Shown piece after piece: positions 36,102 to 48,293 of a stretch of 64,000 bases of DNA. The stretch is from the NCBI GenBank assembly GCA_019096065.1, contig JAGUCH010000008.1, forward strand, positions 5,833,001 to 5,897,000. The letters are read 5' to 3'. A program made the position numbers and the translations under genes. How positions within the stretch are numbered: the first letter of the stretch is position 1; every line of letters begins with the position of its first letter. The stretch comes from Paracyclopina nana (taxonomy: Eukaryota > Arthropoda > Copepoda > Cyclopoida > Cyclopettidae). The notes under the pieces are model-generated. The model saw only the letters and a program-made list of their open reading frames with translations, was not told the DNA's origin and did not search any database.

Positions 36102-39100
36102 TAACTAAAAAAAAGCAAACCAAATTAAAGAAAAAATGGGCTTTTCTCCACTTTCGGCCAGAGTGTCAGAATCATTAATGAACTCTGAAGAGGAGAAAGC
36201 AATATCAACATATTCGAAAGTTGTGGTGAACCATATCCATGAAAATCCAAGGTTTTCTTTCTCGCGTTCATGGATTGCTCTGGAGTAGGGATCAAGGATT
36301 TACGATATGGTCCTACTTTTGGCGAAAAATCTGAAAAGTGGCCGTAAAAAGCATCCATCCTGTTTCGGTACACACAACCAAACTTTGCTCATATCTAAAG
36401 AAAGGCCATTTTTGGGGTCATTTTTGGGCAGGGCCAGGTCGTCCAAATATAGGGCAATAAAAGTGCACACAACAAGAAGCAAACTTTTGCTCATGGCAAA
36501 ATTCCATTACACATGAGAGGCTCTTGGGAGGGAATCATTAGTTTCACTACCATTTTTCGCACTGCTAGACCACGCACACCACATTGTCATCGTGGTGGTT
36601 TGGGTCCCATCCTTTTTATTGTTCCCACCAAGCAACCCTTGGATAGCTGTGATATATGGGTCCAGTCATCTGTGAGTGGCTGCTTTCACTCCCATCTATG
36701 GTGTCATCATCTAAGATGTCATCCATACTTTTCGCTGCAGCTTCACTTGCCAAAATTTCACCATCCATCATAGCTGTCCAGACTAAAGAAATGACTTCAT
36801 GTTTCACATGTTGGAAGCTTTCACCCAATATAGTGATTATTGGCTGTCCAAATGCAAGAAATTGGTCTGCAAAGTAGCATTTAATTTATTCCCCACAAAA
36901 TCATTTTCCTTTTGAGTTTCAAGCATAGAGTTGCTATCCAGTTTAGGCAATTGACCACGTGGTGTTTTCTCAAGAAATGACAGCAGTTTCACTGAGATGA
37001 AAAACTGATCTGGTGTTACGCTCAGTCTTTAGCCTAATTAGTAAGTCAACCATTATCTGCATAAAGAGAAAAAGGCCAATACACATTAAAAGAAAGCAAT
37101 AAAGAAATACGCCTTTTTGTCTACAAACAGAATTGTGGCTATGAATGTGGCTGATGCCTTTTTTACTCCTTTGATTTACGCTTTTGTTGCACTCTAAAAA
37201 GGCACCTAGTTGGCAAAAAAGAAAAATAGTGCTTTCGTCGTTCCTCCTTGGTACCTTTTTCTTATGTGTCAATATATAACTACAGCAAAAAGTTTTTGGC
37301 TAAGTGCATCATTTATTTGGCCCGCCAAGATAAAAACAGAGGAAAAAGGCAACCAGATTGGCCTTTCATTTTCGCAAAACTAAACTTTCATGAATAGTTC
37401 AAGAAAACTGCAGGTGGTCAATTGTGAATTTTAGGCTCGCAACAAAAAATGACGCATAGTGATTTTGCTATTAACAAGTTGCATAGATAGCTAATAATCG
37501 TTCTAAATCATGCAACTCTTTTTTGTGGCAGAATGCGTGTAGCTGTCATCATCATTAGCATAGAATGAGTTTGTCCAATCACATGTCATCATCCATCTAA
37601 TGCTTTGTCTCGTCACAAGACGGATTGATAGCTGCTGGCTTTTGTGGCAAATGAGTGTGTTGAGCTGGGCTACTGCGGATGAGTACAATATGAATGCGAA
37701 AGAGGATATTTCCAGCCTGCTTTTGGCAACTCATAAATCCTCAACTATTGAAAAGATACTCGTGTGTATTATGTGCAACGCCCACCCCAAGCTGACTTTC
37801 TGTTTGGTTTTTGCTTCACTTGTTCAACTTTACTCGGAAAATTAATCGTTAAAGATTGTATATCTTACTTGAATTTAGTCACTAGAATCGTTTTTGCTAT
37901 TCCTAGTCACTTCACGATTGAGATTCAAATAAAATTCACTCTCCTTGGAACGAACGAGTTGTCATTTGCAAGGGTTTGTTTATAATTAGTTGTTTTGATT
38001 TGCAGCGCTTCCAGGTGCAGTGTTTTCCTAGCACCAAAGTCACAGTTTCGATTTTTTCTGGTAGTTATTGGTGCATTTCAAATTGTCTCATATTTAATTG
38101 TAATTTCGCGTAGGTACGTAAGCTAGTGGGAAAATAGGGCACCTCATTAGGAAAGGGTACACAGTGGCACATATACAAGTATAGGTTGTTCGACTTTCTT
38201 CGACTATTTGTTAGAAGAACTGAGTGGCAGGCAACATCCATCTCCTGAGGCTCGGCCATTTTGGACAGCTCTATCAGTTCTTGGTGGCAGAAACAAAAAT
38301 GTTGCTGCTTGTTCCTGTGGCCTCTGGGCTCTCCTCACTGAGGTTTTTCACAAAATCCCTTCAGGCCATCCGTAATCATAAGAAACATTTATCTCTGAGA
38401 AAAAATGCAAATAAACTGCGAGTACTTTTGCAAGTAGGAAATGATGCACCTACTAGTACTCCATTGCTATAGCTTTCTAAAAACCAACCAGAAAAGAGCT
38501 AGGGGAGAAAGGCTATAAAATATACGGTCTGAAAAGTCGAAATGCCAGACACATGCGGCAAAAATTAGGTAAAAATCAGTGAATATTTTTTCGTAATTGG
38601 CAATATCTGTAGAAATCCGGATTGAAAAATATTCTTGGTGATTTTCTTGCTGGATTCCCACTGTGTCAATGTAACACAATTCCATTATTTCCACAAAGTT
38701 CCACAGTGATTGCAATCTAAAGATGACATTTTTGACAGCAAGCCTTCATGGATAACTTGATTTACTACGGTGGAAAAAATGTAGCATCTTTTCTCCGGTT
38801 GGAATTGCAGTGACTCTACGTAGTAATTTGAATCCGGATTGGGTCTTTTTTGGTTCATAGGTTCTTTTATATAGCCAAAAGCAGTAAAATACGCTTGGAT
38901 GACGATGACAAAGATCATATCGTCATTGCTTGAGAAGAAAACGAGCAGCAATCCACTGCTGCTTTTCCAGCGAACGAAAATGGTATTCAAAAAGCTATCG
39001 ATGAAACTTTCATGCTAATGCTCAATATTTCTTCGCTTTTCTCTAAAGAGCCATTTTCGCACTGTGAAGATCACGATTGGAGTCGCTTCTAATGTGAGTA

Positions 39101-41030
39101 ATACATCATGGCTTTCTTGTACCCACATTTCACTACTTGACACGCCAATAGGCAACCACCTAAAAATTACTCTAGAAAACATTGCCCTAAATATAAACGC
39201 TCTTAAATTTTTCAAAGCTTATTTTCGATAACTTGGAGTTGCAAAATAATGTCAAAGCATTTATATAAAAAAATGAACTCGCACAAAATGCTGTAGAATG
39301 TATTTCTAGAACTTTTTTGTCCAGTTTGTTCCTGATCCTGATGCTTTCACATTTATTCGTTGTAGATTGGGATTGTAAACCACCACCAATTGATGTCGAC
39401 AAGTCGAGAGAAATGTTAGAAAGTCCCATTGGGGTGGGTGACTCATCTCATTTCCCAGACCGATCACTATACTTCTTTGAAGGATCGATCTCATTGCCAA
39501 AATTAGCCAATACAACAGCATTGCTCAGTTTCATCCGATCGATTTGAGTAGCTCACTTCACTTATCTTCTTTTGTGCGCTAAATGCGAGCTTTCACTTTT
39601 CGGGTCAGCGTGGAGAATCAAGATGAGCTGAGATGGAAAACCACCAAAGAAATGTTCATGGTAGCTCTGACCCTAAGGCTCAATTTACAAATAGTATACA
39701 CATCTAGCATAAACCACAGGGGTCAAAATAATTTTTTTTCTCAGACTTGAAGGGTCCCAAGGGAGGCTTTTATAGCTTGCTTTTGCTACCAGCTATCTGC
39801 GATTTGTTTGTGTGCTGAATCAGCCAAGTGTTGATACCGCCATGCTGACTAGGCTACACACAGAATTGAATACAAATTTCGCACACAAAAAACCTGCTGC
39901 AAACTAGCTTTCACCCCTTAAACTGTATTGTTCTGTAGTACACTATTGTGTGTATTAGAGCAATTGGAGAGCAAACATACTTACTTACGTTAAGTAAGTT
40001 GTAGAGTTCTATGGATGAATCATCCACCCTAGCTTGTTTAGAAAGCTAAGGAGATAAGAAGGGTTGCTTTTCACTACTACTACGTATACTACATAGAAGG
40101 ATGCTTTCACTTCCACATCACTAGCTTTTGTTCGCTGTCTTTTTCCAACGAGCTCCTTTATTTTTTTTCACCACCATCAAAAGAGAGAGGAATTTTTATG
40201 AGTTTCATCATCTCTCCTTCAATTTTGGGCAGACAAAAATGATCCACTTTTTTGGTGGGGGACTGCTAAATCATCTGACTAACGTTTTTGTAGTCACATG
40301 TCCCATGGGATCTGTTTTAGTCCACTGTGGATACATTATCTAAATATCTTGACATAAACTAAAGTTTTTAGTAAATAAGAAAGCTGAGTGGTAAACTAAA
40401 GCCAATTTAAGAGGCTTTATGCTATTTTTACCCCAATGTGACCACCCTCCCTGGTCTCGATTCAATTGGTCACTTCTGTAAGGGATCTTGTTGTTTCAAT
40501 GCATCTGTCACACGATACCCAGACAAACAAGAGCAGAAAGGAGAGCAGAAATGTGCCACAGCAAAAATGCTGCTCAGATTTTCGACAGGAAAATTACATG
40601 CGTACTCAAAATTGGCTATTGAGACCATTAGAGAGAAAGAGCAATAAAAGTTGACTCTCTAATGAATCTACAGCATAAACATAGGAAGTGAAGCTTTAAA
40701 GGCTTTCTCCTACTATGTAGTAGCAGTATCAGCATGCTGGTGAGATACATGATTATTGGCATTGATTGGAACTCTCATGGCTGTCTGACATGCAAACGAA
40801 AACGTCAAGAGGTCAATGGCTTGTGCATTGATGGTTTGGCAATGGCTAATACGAAGGAGATTGCAGCTAGCCATGTGATTAAGCATTTATCTCTGTGTGC
40901 ATTAAGTGTTCTCTATAACTCAATGTACCATAAATTACATTGCATAATTTGGCTTCAGGACAATTTGTGAAGAGTGAAAACTCCATGATTTTTTTCTTAG
41001 CTCAGACAATATTATATCTGTTATTTAATA
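36102..41030. other. Intergenic sequence with no supported gene
   Basis: Only short overlapping ORFs without motifs occur. Minus-strand ORFs at 38467-39521 are somewhat hydrophobic but do not assemble into a recognisable family. The 10-bp palindrome AATCCGGATT occurs at 38614 and 38831. Confidence 0.5.
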
Positions 41031-41422
41031 TACAGTCTGACCGTTCAAAATTGGACAGTACGGGAATCTAAACTTTTTGTCACATATTCAATATATACAG
41101 GACTTTTAAATGATATCATTGGAAAGATTGAGCCTTTTTCCATCTTTTTTGTAAAAGTAGAAAAATCAATTGAAAGAGGATTAAACCGGAAAAATTCAAT
41201 TTTCCCAAGCAACCCAGGAAATTGTCATGAAAAAACTGATGCATCATTTATTTTTGCTGTCACGCGGAATTCTCAATAATATTTTTCATTTTGTCAGAAA
41301 ACAAAAAAGATGTCCAAAGGTTCAAGCTTTCCAACGATACCCATTAAGCCTCAAAATTCATGAAATCATAACACAAACTTTTGATTCCCGCACCGTCCAA
41401 TTTTGAACGGTCAGACGGTATA
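41031..41422. mobile_element. Foldback MITE, Tc1/mariner-like ends (copy 2, inverted relative to copy 1)
   Basis: It is the reverse complement of the 11044-11437 element along its whole length, with scattered substitutions. Its ends read TACAGTCTGACCG and the mirror of TACCGTCTGACCG, next to TA. From 41423 to 43640 no gene or further element is recognised. Confidence 0.85.
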
Positions 41423-43658
41423 TTTGATACTTGTAATTTAATAATGATGAATTGTGACTTTTTATTGCTACATCTGCATAATCGCACAATTGGAAGAAGA
41501 AATGTTCAGAGCATCATTTAATCCCCATGATGTTCAATATAAAACCACTTCGTAGCATAGTACTTGAGCAAATTGGCCACAAAATTCAACCAAGCAGACT
41601 CTCAGTGTATGAATTCAGATCTTCTTGCCATCCAAAAGGGGGCGACTCTTCAACTTTTTTGCTGAAACAGTTTACATAAGTAAGTAGACATTTCAAAGGT
41701 TTGATGTCAGTTTTATCACTTGCCACCCAAAAATTGACATCCAGCAGACCAGAAGTTTTGGGCCACTGTGGATCCTGCAATGTGCTCTGAAATGAAAATG
41801 ATGGCTTTTGGGGGACTGCAGGCCACTGTGGACTCGCAAAGGGGACTAAAACAAGACTTTGACTGGAGAGAGGAGAGTAATGGGGGTAACTGGGAAATTC
41901 CAGCAGTTTCCCACAAAGAGCAGCATAGTTGTAGTCGATGGGGTTGGTTGCCCTTAAAGCTTCTAGTCATGGCACTGAGGCAATACCGGATATGGGAAGA
42001 TCAACCAAGATGGAGGAGAGCTGTGATACCATCAATGTCATTTAAAAACATTGCTGGAAAAGCAACAAAAGGAATGGCAATCAACGCAAAACGTACACCT
42101 TCAATTGAAGAAATCTACTCAAGTTAAATTGGAAACAGAAAATAAAACCAATTTATACTATAGCAATTATATTTATTGTGTCAATAAGCCTCGAAAATGT
42201 ACCTTCTTGTGTATTGTGAAAAGTAGACATTTTAGGTATGAATGCAGTTAATGATATCGATAATGGAAGATGATCATTCTGAGACATTCCATTAATAAGA
42301 AACAATGACAGTTGTGTGCAGTGCATAAATGTAGCATAGTTACATTTTTGGCACACACTGGGGTAAGTAATTTTTCGACTCACCCTTTATACTATATCAG
42401 TAATGGCAGCTGATACGAAGCAGTATAGTGCATGAGCATTTTTAAACCATGCTTTCCTGCTCATAATGGGGAATATGTTAATATACTGAGATTTGCACAA
42501 ACTGAGCTGAGCTTGACCCAGAAAAGATGATTAACTGAGGTTTGTCCCAAATAGATGTGATATGAGGCACACATGCAATCATGTGTCAATTTGCTTTAAT
42601 GCAGTGTTCATTTTCATTTTCCCTGAAAACTCACTTTTTCCAAGCAAATTCTTCAATAATTTGAAAGATTGATAAAATAAGTTTGCCACAGTGAAATTCA
42701 AAGAATTTGCTTTAACTTGAATTGATGATGACCTGTCACAGCTAGATGCAGGTCAAACAATGCCATGGGCAAATGAAGTTGGCACTTTGCATTTTTGCCA
42801 GTATTGCTTCCATGCTGTTGCCATGCTCCATTAATATCTTTTTTTGCAAAGTGGCCACATCACAATGGTGTGTGTATTTGTATCTGCTCAATCATATATG
42901 CTGCATTGCCTCAAGATGACCAGATATCATTCCCTCAGTGCAAGTATAGTAAAGGTGCTCAACAATGGAGTATGTTATGTAGCATTATTATCATTATGGA
43001 AAGCCATTGTCTTGAGGAGCTCAGGCAATTAATCTCAATTTTGATCCTTGATAGCAAGTACTTATAAAAATGAATTATTCATCTACATAGTATATCTTGA
43101 ATCTAATTAACTTTTTAAACAAAATTACCCAATTGCTATGAGTTCTTAGACATGCATCTTGAATGATTTCACTCAAATCTATCTTCATTTTGTTAAACTG
43201 AAACTACTTATTTCAAACGTTGTTATGTGGCATGATTTATTGCTTAGAGTCTTACTTTAAAAAAAGATCAATAGGAGCCATCAATGTCAATTTGAAGAGA
43301 TTTCCTTTTGATGATGGAAAAAATTGACCTCTAGGCTCCTTGTGACACATCCATGGCAGGTAACAAATGAGTTAGCTTTGCTCCGTTCCTCTTTCATTCT
43401 TTTCCTCTGTTGTAGTAGCTTTTGGCCACAACCACGAGCGCGCGAGCAAGAGTTGTTTTCGACATTTGTGATTTCCATCCAACAATTTTTTATCGACTCC
43501 CTTCCATTGCTGCATACTTGCTATACGATAAGGGAGAATGCCTTAAGAACGACATAGATGAATGATAGCAATCAAAAAAGCCACTCAAAAGAACTGCAAA
43601 AATATTGAATGCATTGGCAGGATGGCTCAAAGATTGAAATGCTTACTTCCAATTTTTT

Positions 43659-44494
43659 CCGCTAGATGGCGCCACATGGGCTCTAATAGCTTTTGCCTCA
43701 AATCTTAAAAAGCATGCTGGCGATCTGCTATTGCCCAATTGTACTTGCAAGATAACAAGGTGAAGTGCTGATACGGACGCATTTTTCATGAAAATCAAAT
43801 GAGATGGCGCCACCTTCCAGTTCACAAGGAAGTTTCCATTTCCAGAGTTACCTTCGATTGAGAAACATAAATGAGATCTTTACTTAACCTGTATTTCAGC
43901 AAAGTACCGAAAAAAGCCTACTTTTTTGTTTTTGTTAAGGGTATAAAGCGCATTTGTTCGGACAGGGCAGAAATAAATTTATTCAAAAGCAGTTGCTTAG
44001 ATGTGTCACTTGAAAAATTTCACAATATCTGCGTTTCATCGTTGGGTTTATTAGGGCACTTGCATAAAAAACAAGACTTTGTTTATAATACCTCCCTTTT
44101 GATTGTGAATGTGATAAGGGAAGCTGATGAATAAGCCAAAGGCGGTTGAGTCGCTAGATTCGTGGTGCCATCTAGCCAGGAAACTTTGCGCAGTACATTT
44201 GACATGGCTACACTACAGAGGCGATCAATAATGGGCTATTTTTTGGCTATTGGTGCACTAATTCTAAAATCTTTATTGATATGACATAATCTACGGATAA
44301 AATGGCACCCTTTCAAGCCATAAAACCATATGTAACTCACACAAATTTCCAAGCTTTTCATTGCTGAGACCAAATTTTTCTAACCTGGCTCCACTGATCA
44401 GCCAATCAAATTGCCACTCGTGATCACGTGACAAGTTTCGCGCGCAACAGTTTTTCCAGTTTTTTATACTTGCCCAAAAAGCGCCATCTAGCGA
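43659..44494. promoter_or_regulatory. Cluster of four CTCF-like sites
   Basis: Sites: CCGCTAGATGGCGCC (43659-43673, plus), GAGATGGCGCC (43801-43811, plus), GGCTAGATGGCACC read on the minus strand (about 44164-44178), and CGCTAGATGGCGC on the minus strand (44482-44494). They match the metazoan CTCF core (AGRKGGCRS). Binding is inferred from sequence only. The same string also occurs in some arthropod MITE ends, so a transposon remnant is the main alternative. Confidence 0.4.
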
Positions 44495-45401
44495 AAAAGT
44501 TTGTCCCTCCAATGGCTTTATCACCACACTTACCGGCTACCGCCGTATTAACGATGAATTATAAGCATTTTAGCAATGTTAATCATGAGCACAGTAATTG
44601 CGAATTGCGAAGCAATTGACAACATGACGACGATCAGATGTTAACTCACTCCTTAATCAGGACCTGCTGATTCAGGCCTTGAAAGGTTCGCACAAGATGA
44701 TCTAGAATGTAAGGTGAACTACCAGCTGAAATTAGCTAAACAGTAAACACTCGGTCTAACTATGCTATGGAAGGGCTTCAGACAGAATAAATATAAATAA
44801 TTCTGTGGAAATAACCAGACAGAGCTACTCTTTTAGATCAGAAAAAATCTATCACTTACAGAAAGAGTCAAATGAGGGCAAATTTGTCGGAAAAAAAGCC
44901 AAATCTGGTAGCTCAAATTAATACGCAACTCACATCATTCACAAACGCGAGCCAAGGGGGTGCAAAATCTAATTGAATTTAGCGCTTTTTTATGTACTTG
45001 GACGACTGTGGCGCCCTCCAACTAATGGCAGAATCTTGGTTGCGTGAGGCTTACAAAAGTTGCGACAAGGCATGCCTTGGTGGACGGGCCTGGGTTTGCC
45101 ATTCCATTCGAGTTTGATCCAATTGTAGATACTTTTTGGAATTTGCAGAAATTTTTTTCGATGGAGTTCGACTTGGGTGCTAATGTAGTCCGAGCCAAGT
45201 TTTGCTTTCGAGCTACCGAGGCGAGTTCAATTAGTGCATTCACCAATCGAAAAAGTGGAACGATCTCCAACAGTAAAAAGTATTTGGGGCTCGGACGGGA
45301 CTCAATCCTGGATATCTGTTGCGTTATCGAGGCATCGTTCAGATTGCGGTCAAAATAGCTTTTTTGGTATTTCTAGACATTTGACCTTTTCAATAACCGT
45401 C

Positions 45402-46005
45402 CACAGTGTTCCTGGTAAGGTTTTAACCTAAACTTTCTTGACCAACTTTATATTATACATTTTCTGAAAGCCATTGAATAGAGGGTTCCAATGGTGTAAA
45501 CCATAAAATCCCCTGTCGTAGCTTCCCATAGCATACGAGTTTAAAAAACCGCTTGCACTCTCATTTTACAAGGAAGAGAAAAAATTTGCTTCATTTACCC
45601 CCTCTTAAATTGGAAAATGAACATAATATTTTTTATACAAAATATTGAATTTGGACATAATTCTTGAGTTACAATGTACTTATGATATTACCGTCATGCG
45701 GAAGATGAGAAAGGGTTGCCATTTAGCATAGTGCAGTTACTTCAAAACCATATCAAATATCAAAAATGTTCATAAAATATAATTTGTTCATTTTCTGATT
45801 TTAGAGGGGGTCATTGAAGCGCACTTTTCTCTACCTTGCAAAATGAGAGCGCTAGCAGTTTTTTAAACTTGTATGCTATGGGAAGCTACGACAGGGGATT
45901 TTATGGTTTACACCATTGGAATCCCCCTATCAATAGCTTTCAGAAAATGTATAATATAAAGTTGGTCGAGAATGTTTAGGTTAAAACCTCACCAGGAACA
46001 CTGTG
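45402..46005. mobile_element. TIR element with CACAGTG ends and 4-bp duplication (Chapaev/CACTA-like MITE)
   Basis: Inverted arms of more than 160 bp begin CACAGTGTTCCTGGT and are highly similar. The flanks are CGTC on both sides (45398-45401 and 46006-46009), a 4-bp target duplication. There is no ORF. CAC...GTG ends with 4-bp duplications fit the Chapaev/CMC group, a tentative assignment. Confidence 0.7.
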
Positions 46006-46061
46006 CGTCTGATTAGACTGGTTTTTCAATTACAAAATCTATCAATGTACCAATATTTCTT

Positions 46062-46600
46062 TCTCTACCGGTAACGGAAAATCCCTGCACAGTGGATCAA
46101 AAAGCCGATTTTACGCGCACAAGAAATTACGTCAAATCGCAGATTTCCGATTTTAGCACCCATTTTCAGCTTCTAATTTGTAGGACTTCTAGGCTACCTA
46201 AAGAGCACCAATTAATGTTTATTGATAGATAAAGGTTCAAATTTGGTGAAGAAAACATAATTTTTGGGCAAAAGTTGATTTTGGCGAATTCAGTAGAACA
46301 GCAACTTTGCACAATTTGAGCAAAAATTGAATCTCCCATAACTTTTGATTCCAAACGACTCCAATTGAGTGACCAAGTCAGGGAAGTCAAGCTTATAGCA
46401 TAAATTGATAATCCACCAGAATTGGCTGCTCTTACTTGCTCTCCCGGGTGCCAGGATGCAATATTTTTAGGTTACCGCTAATAAAAAAAAGGTGCTATGT
46501 TGATTTCGCGACTTTTTCCGTGCGCGTGAAATCGGCAAATAAACCCACTGTGCCCTGGTTAGGTTTCAATTTCCAGAATTTAGCATAGAAAAAAGTATTT
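46062..46600. mobile_element. TIR end of the 25.5-27.6 kb element family, split by the Transib-like insertion
   Basis: CTCTACCGGTAACGGAAAAT lies left of the insertion and GGTTAGGTTTCAATTTCC lies right of it. Joined across one CCCTG they match the TIR at 27560-27606. The opposite end of this copy was not found in the window. Confidence 0.7.
46088..46552. mobile_element. Transib-like MITE with CACAGTGG ends and 5-bp duplication
   Basis: The 465-bp element has ends built as CACAGTGG, then 8 variable bases, then GCCGATTT(T/C)ACGCGCAC, inverted at the two sides. It is flanked by an exact CCCTG duplication (46083-46087 and 46553-46557). A GC-rich 5-bp duplication with CAC(A)(A/G)TGG ends is typical of the Transib superfamily, related to RAG. 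It has no transposase. Removing the element plus one CCCTG restores an uninterrupted end of the TIR family seen at 25491 and 27606. Confidence 0.78.
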
Positions 46601-47020
46601 TCATTGCTGAAATGAAATAAAGGGATATAATAAACTCATCCAAGCAAAAATTGCTCTGATGTCACAAGAAAACATTCGCGAAATGGCAGAGTCACAACTT
46701 ACAACAAAAGAACTGCTATAGCTTATTTAGTTTATTACAATAGAAATAACTCGTGTCAAGAGAGCAGAATTCCAAAGATATGTGAGTCCGTCTCATTCTG
46801 TCGACATAACTCACTTGCCCATTACTTTTAGTCTGGTGGAGCACCATTTTTTCAAAGTCAACACACTGGACTAATTGGCCTCATAATCAATCAATATTTC
46901 CACCATTGAGCTAATTTAAAGCAATTTTAGAGGGATTTCTAAGCATTGAAGCTCATTAGTTTTTGGGTTCATTTTCACATTGTGCTCATGACAGTACAAA
47001 CAGGTCCGGTTGAAATTTGG

Positions 47021-47057
47021 TATAAAAAGGGCTCGATGTCCAAGCAAGAGTCACAGT
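47021..47057 (+). promoter_or_regulatory. Core promoter of the cuticle-like gene
   Basis: A TATAAAAAGG box starts at 47021. An initiator-like TCACAGTTC follows about 30 bp downstream (47051-47059), and the ATG is at 47096. Spacing is normal for an arthropod TATA promoter. Confidence 0.65.
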
Positions 47058-47095
47058 TCACTCTGATATCCCTCCACAGGATCAACCAAATCAAA

Positions 47096-48071
47096 ATGAA
47101 GACCATTGTAAGTATAGCAAAGCCAATACTTCTTTTCGAATTCGCTTAATTTTTGTCAGTGAAGTATATCTAATCCTAAACAAAATAATGCTTCAAGTTA
47201 CCAAGCAGTCACCAAAATTTCTACTGACTGAATTTTTTTCATATTGTACTTGAGATGTTTTGAATCCGGATTTCCTGATGATCTGCTTCTGTAGGCCGTT
47301 TTTCTTGCCATTGTTGCCTGCGTTTACGCAGAGGCTGAGGCTGAGGCCCAATACATGCCAGGAGGACCCGTTGGAACTCCCAATGGATTCTACTACCATG
47401 TCCAGACCTATGACAACTACCCAGCTGCCACTGCTCCCCTTGTAGCAACTGCCACTGATGCTGAGGCTGCCAAGAAGGTCGTCGTCAACCCTTACATCAA
47501 CGCTGGATACGGATACCCCTACGCCCACTACAACAACTGGTAAGATTTAAATTCGGTTGCATTCATTTGCTCCTGCACGGCTAAGCCTTGAATGTGCTAC
47601 ACAATTTTTAACAATTGAAATGATCTGCAGGCAAGGCCAAAATCCCTACCAAGGCCATAACCTTTTGAACAGGTATACTATTGAATTTAATATCTAGGCA
47701 GGCGTTGAACATTCTTAAGAAATGGTAATTCATTAATTTGCACCAAACTGATGGCTATAATCTTCAAAAATATTTAAATTAATTTAAATTAGAATACATA
47801 AATGGATCCAGGAGATAATACAAATTAAGCAAAAGCACTTTTTTAATTCAACGTACATCACATTTTATTTTGAATGGTATTTTTAAGGTACAATGGAGCC
47901 TACTACAATGGTCTTTATGGAGCTCATCCCTATGGTGCCTATGCTGGCTACGGAGCCTATCCCTATGGAGCTTATGGAGCCTATGGAGCTTACCCCTATG
48001 GAGCTGGCTATGGTCTGCCCGCTGCTGCCATCGCTGCCCCTATCGCCCAACCCACCAACACTGAGGCCTAA
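47096..48071 (+). CDS. Secreted Tyr/Gly/Ala-rich cuticle-like structural protein
   Basis: Four exons: 47096-47107, 47295-47539, 47631-47672 and 47888-48071, totalling 161 codons including the stop. The N-terminus MKTIAVFLAIVACVYA is a clean signal peptide, split by intron 1 after the fourth codon as in many arthropod cuticle genes. The middle is Ala/Glu/Pro-rich. The C-terminal third is a low-complexity repeat of GAYPYGAYGAYG type, suited to an extracellular tyrosine cross-linked matrix. No Rebers-Riddiford chitin-binding consensus is seen, so it is cuticle-like by composition only. Exon 3 is a 42-nt micro-exon in the same phase on both sides, so it could be skipped without changing the frame. 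Without splicing, exon 2 would end at an in-frame TAA. The promoter has a TATA box, and AATAAA lies at 48288-48293. Confidence 0.8.
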
Positions 48072-48287
48072 ACTTGATCCTTGATGAAGACGATATGAAG
48101 CTTGCGTGAAATCCACAATTTAGTCAAATATCCGGATTCGTCCGGATTTGGACTTGAGGCCTTCACGAGATGCCGGAGTGAATTGCGACCTTTCTCTTAC
48201 ATTTTTTCCAAAATGGCTTCGGTTCATATAAAAAATGTACCTGTCACGCATAGATATTAACCGATTGGCATTAAATTCGGCCGCCGA

Positions 48288-48293
48288 AATAAA
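48288..48293 (+). terminator. Polyadenylation signal of the cuticle-like gene
   Basis: AATAAA lies 217 bp after the stop codon, followed by AT-rich sequence. Confidence 0.65.

Noticed and set aside
38467-39521. Series of hydrophobic minus-strand ORFs, considered as a chemoreceptor gene
   Set aside because: No splice arrangement gave a coherent multi-pass protein and no gustatory or odorant receptor signature motif was seen.
41768-42127. 119-codon ORF with an overlapping minus ORF
   Set aside because: No motif, signal peptide or splice context; both strands are open, which suggests chance.
43659-44178. Reading the TAGATGGC motifs as ends of one MITE
   Set aside because: Sequence beyond the shared motif does not match between the two ends and no target duplication was found; kept only as an alternative to CTCF-like sites.
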